From: Anaerolineales bacterium UBA832
Lineage (GTDB): Bacteria; Chloroflexota; Anaerolineae; Anaerolineales; UBA11657
Assembly (NCBI GenBank): GCA_002296125.1
Contig: DBHI01000007.1
Span: 1 to 13,811 of the forward strand
DNA length: 13,811 nucleotides
Reading direction: 5' to 3'
A program made the position numbers and the translations under genes. The stretch's first letter is position 1. Every line of letters begins with the position of its first letter. Shown piece after piece: positions 12,923-13,811 of this stretch. The notes beneath the pieces are model-generated. The model made no database searches. It saw nothing but the letters and a program-made list of their open reading frames with translations, and had not been told where the DNA came from.

Positions 12923-13811
12923 TTATTGCTGAACAAAGATATCTACATCTTCACTACGAGCAACATTACCTGCTGCATCACCTACACGCACATGAATGGT
13001 ATGCGAACCAATTGTATCTATATTCCATCGAGTAGCAAAAGGAGCAACTGTTCTAGTCTCAACCTTAATATCATCTACCCATATCTCTACAAAATCTACT
13101 GAAAAATCATCCTTAACATCTGGTTGGATTACTATTGATTCATCATCCATGCTGAATACTCTACCAGACCAGGGCGATACAATGCTTACTTCTGGTAATT
13201 GATTGTCAACTGTAACCTGAACAGTTGAAATATCAAATCGCTGATCATCTCGAACTACCAATAATTGAACAGTATATAAACCCGTAAGATTTGTAGTATC
13301 CCAAGAACCCAAATCCCCATCTTCCACAGACTGATAATTATCTGAAGTTAACTGAAACCATTGGTCTGGATTTAATCCTTGTCCATATTGCAATTTGTAA
13401 AATTTAAATCCATCTCCACCAACACTTCCCTGCAATACCACATTACCATTAACATAATCAAATGGTAATGGATAATTTATTTCAGCACCTTCTGAAAAAA
13501 TACCTTGGTCTAATCCATCTACTGAATCATATTCTGTAGGGGGCTGTGGAATTTCAGCAGCCATCACCCAATCTGCAGCATCTGAAGGCATAATCTGATA
13601 AATTCTTTCTTCTATTAATTCTGGTGCTGTATATATAGTCGCTAATCTTTCGGTCTCTTTATTAATTTTAAAGGATTGCCACATATTATCCAAGGCAATA
13701 GGTTCTGTGCCTGTGATGAACACATCCCTAACAACCTCCTGACAATTGTCAGTAGGTAACAAACCTGATGGATAACAAACTTTGATTTCATTAATTCCAA
13801 CTGGACGATCC
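12923..13811 (-). CDS. C-terminal part of a class A-type penicillin-binding protein with Ig-like domain (start outside the window)
   Basis: The reading frame is open to the right edge, so the N-terminal glycosyltransferase and transpeptidase domains expected of such a protein would lie beyond it. The visible 295 residues begin DRPVGINEIKVCYPSGLLPTDNC, which resembles the CyPSGLlP stretch after the transpeptidase domain of PBP1-type enzymes. A region with GTEPIALDN and PPELIEER-like sequence (TAPELIEERIYQIMP) is, from memory, typical of Chloroflexota homologues. The end (about the last 95 residues, from LPEVSIVSPWSGRVF) looks like an Ig-like fold: alternating strands, VEIWVDDIKV, and HTIHVRVGDAAGNVARSEDVDIFVQQ. 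A TTG at 13762 is not a real start, because the conserved frame continues upstream. The role would be peptidoglycan synthesis at the outer face of the membrane. The catalytic residues are not in view. Confidence 0.68.
   Translation of the reverse strand, partial: DRPVGINEIKVCYPSGLLPTDNCQEVVRDVFITGTEPIALDNMWQSFKINKETERLATIYTAPELIEERIYQIMPSDAADWVMAAEIPQPPTEYDSVDGLDQGIFSEGAEINYPLPFDYVNGNVVLQGSVGGDGFKFYKLQYGQGLNPDQWFQLTSDNYQSVEDGDLGSWDTTNLTGLYTVQLLVVRDDQRFDISTVQVTVDNQLPEVSIVSPWSGRVFSMDDESIVIQPDVKDDFSVDFVEIWVDDIKVETRTVAPFATRWNIDTIGSHTIHVRVGDAAGNVARSEDVDIFVQQ

Noticed and set aside
13200..13762. A complete small protein starting at TTG 13762
   Set aside because: The conserved PBP-like frame (KVCYPSGLLPTDNC) continues upstream through the window edge, so this is a truncated larger gene.

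Overview
The window looks like a piece of an AT-rich bacterial chromosome from a Chloroflexota lineage, probably Anaerolineae-like. Three protein features point there, from memory of those families: an ABC-transporter lipoprotein with a Val/Glu-repeat linker right after the lipobox Cys, an SH3b protein with Pro/Thr spacers, and a penicillin-binding-protein C-terminus ending in an Ig-like domain. The assignment is an inference; no rRNA or other taxonomic marker is present. No tRNA, rRNA, CRISPR array, insertion sequence or phage gene was seen. All genes are on the minus strand except the A-type Fe-S carrier gene.

Region A (1-5167) concerns respiration and Fe-S clusters. Reading leftward from 4474, nuoB, a fused nuoCD and nuoI encode only the quinone-binding (Q) module of complex I. 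They are followed by a small four-cysteine protein of unknown function (GTG start at 1190) and by an Mrp/NUBPL-type P-loop ATPase that ends at base 1. A divergent gene (4742-5167) encodes an ErpA-like Fe-S carrier. The 267-bp divergent region holds a perfect consensus promoter for the nuo side, a good promoter for erpA, and two palindromes. Mrp-family ATPases (mitochondrial NUBPL/Ind1) and A-type carriers mature Fe-S proteins, so this looks like a Q-module assembly locus.

Region B (5294-8254) holds two envelope genes: a large multi-spanning GT-C-type glycosyltransferase-like protein with two similar C-terminal beta domains, and a secreted, membrane-anchored SH3b protein.

Region C (8335-12732) is an iron-uptake locus. 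In transcription order it has a Fur-family regulator, an FbpA-like substrate-binding lipoprotein, a fused two-domain FbpB-like permease and an FbpC-like ATPase. Region B lies downstream on the same strand and may be partly read through from it.

Region D (12837-13811) holds a 22-bp perfect inverted repeat and the C-terminal 295 residues of a class A-like penicillin-binding protein whose start is outside the window.

Iron supply (Fur/Fbp) and iron use (Q module, ErpA, Mrp) therefore lie within about 13 kb, separated by envelope genes. No gap between genes exceeds 300 bp. The larger ones (1191-1348, 5168-5293, 4475-4741, 12134-12282, 12733-12922) are covered in the entries below.
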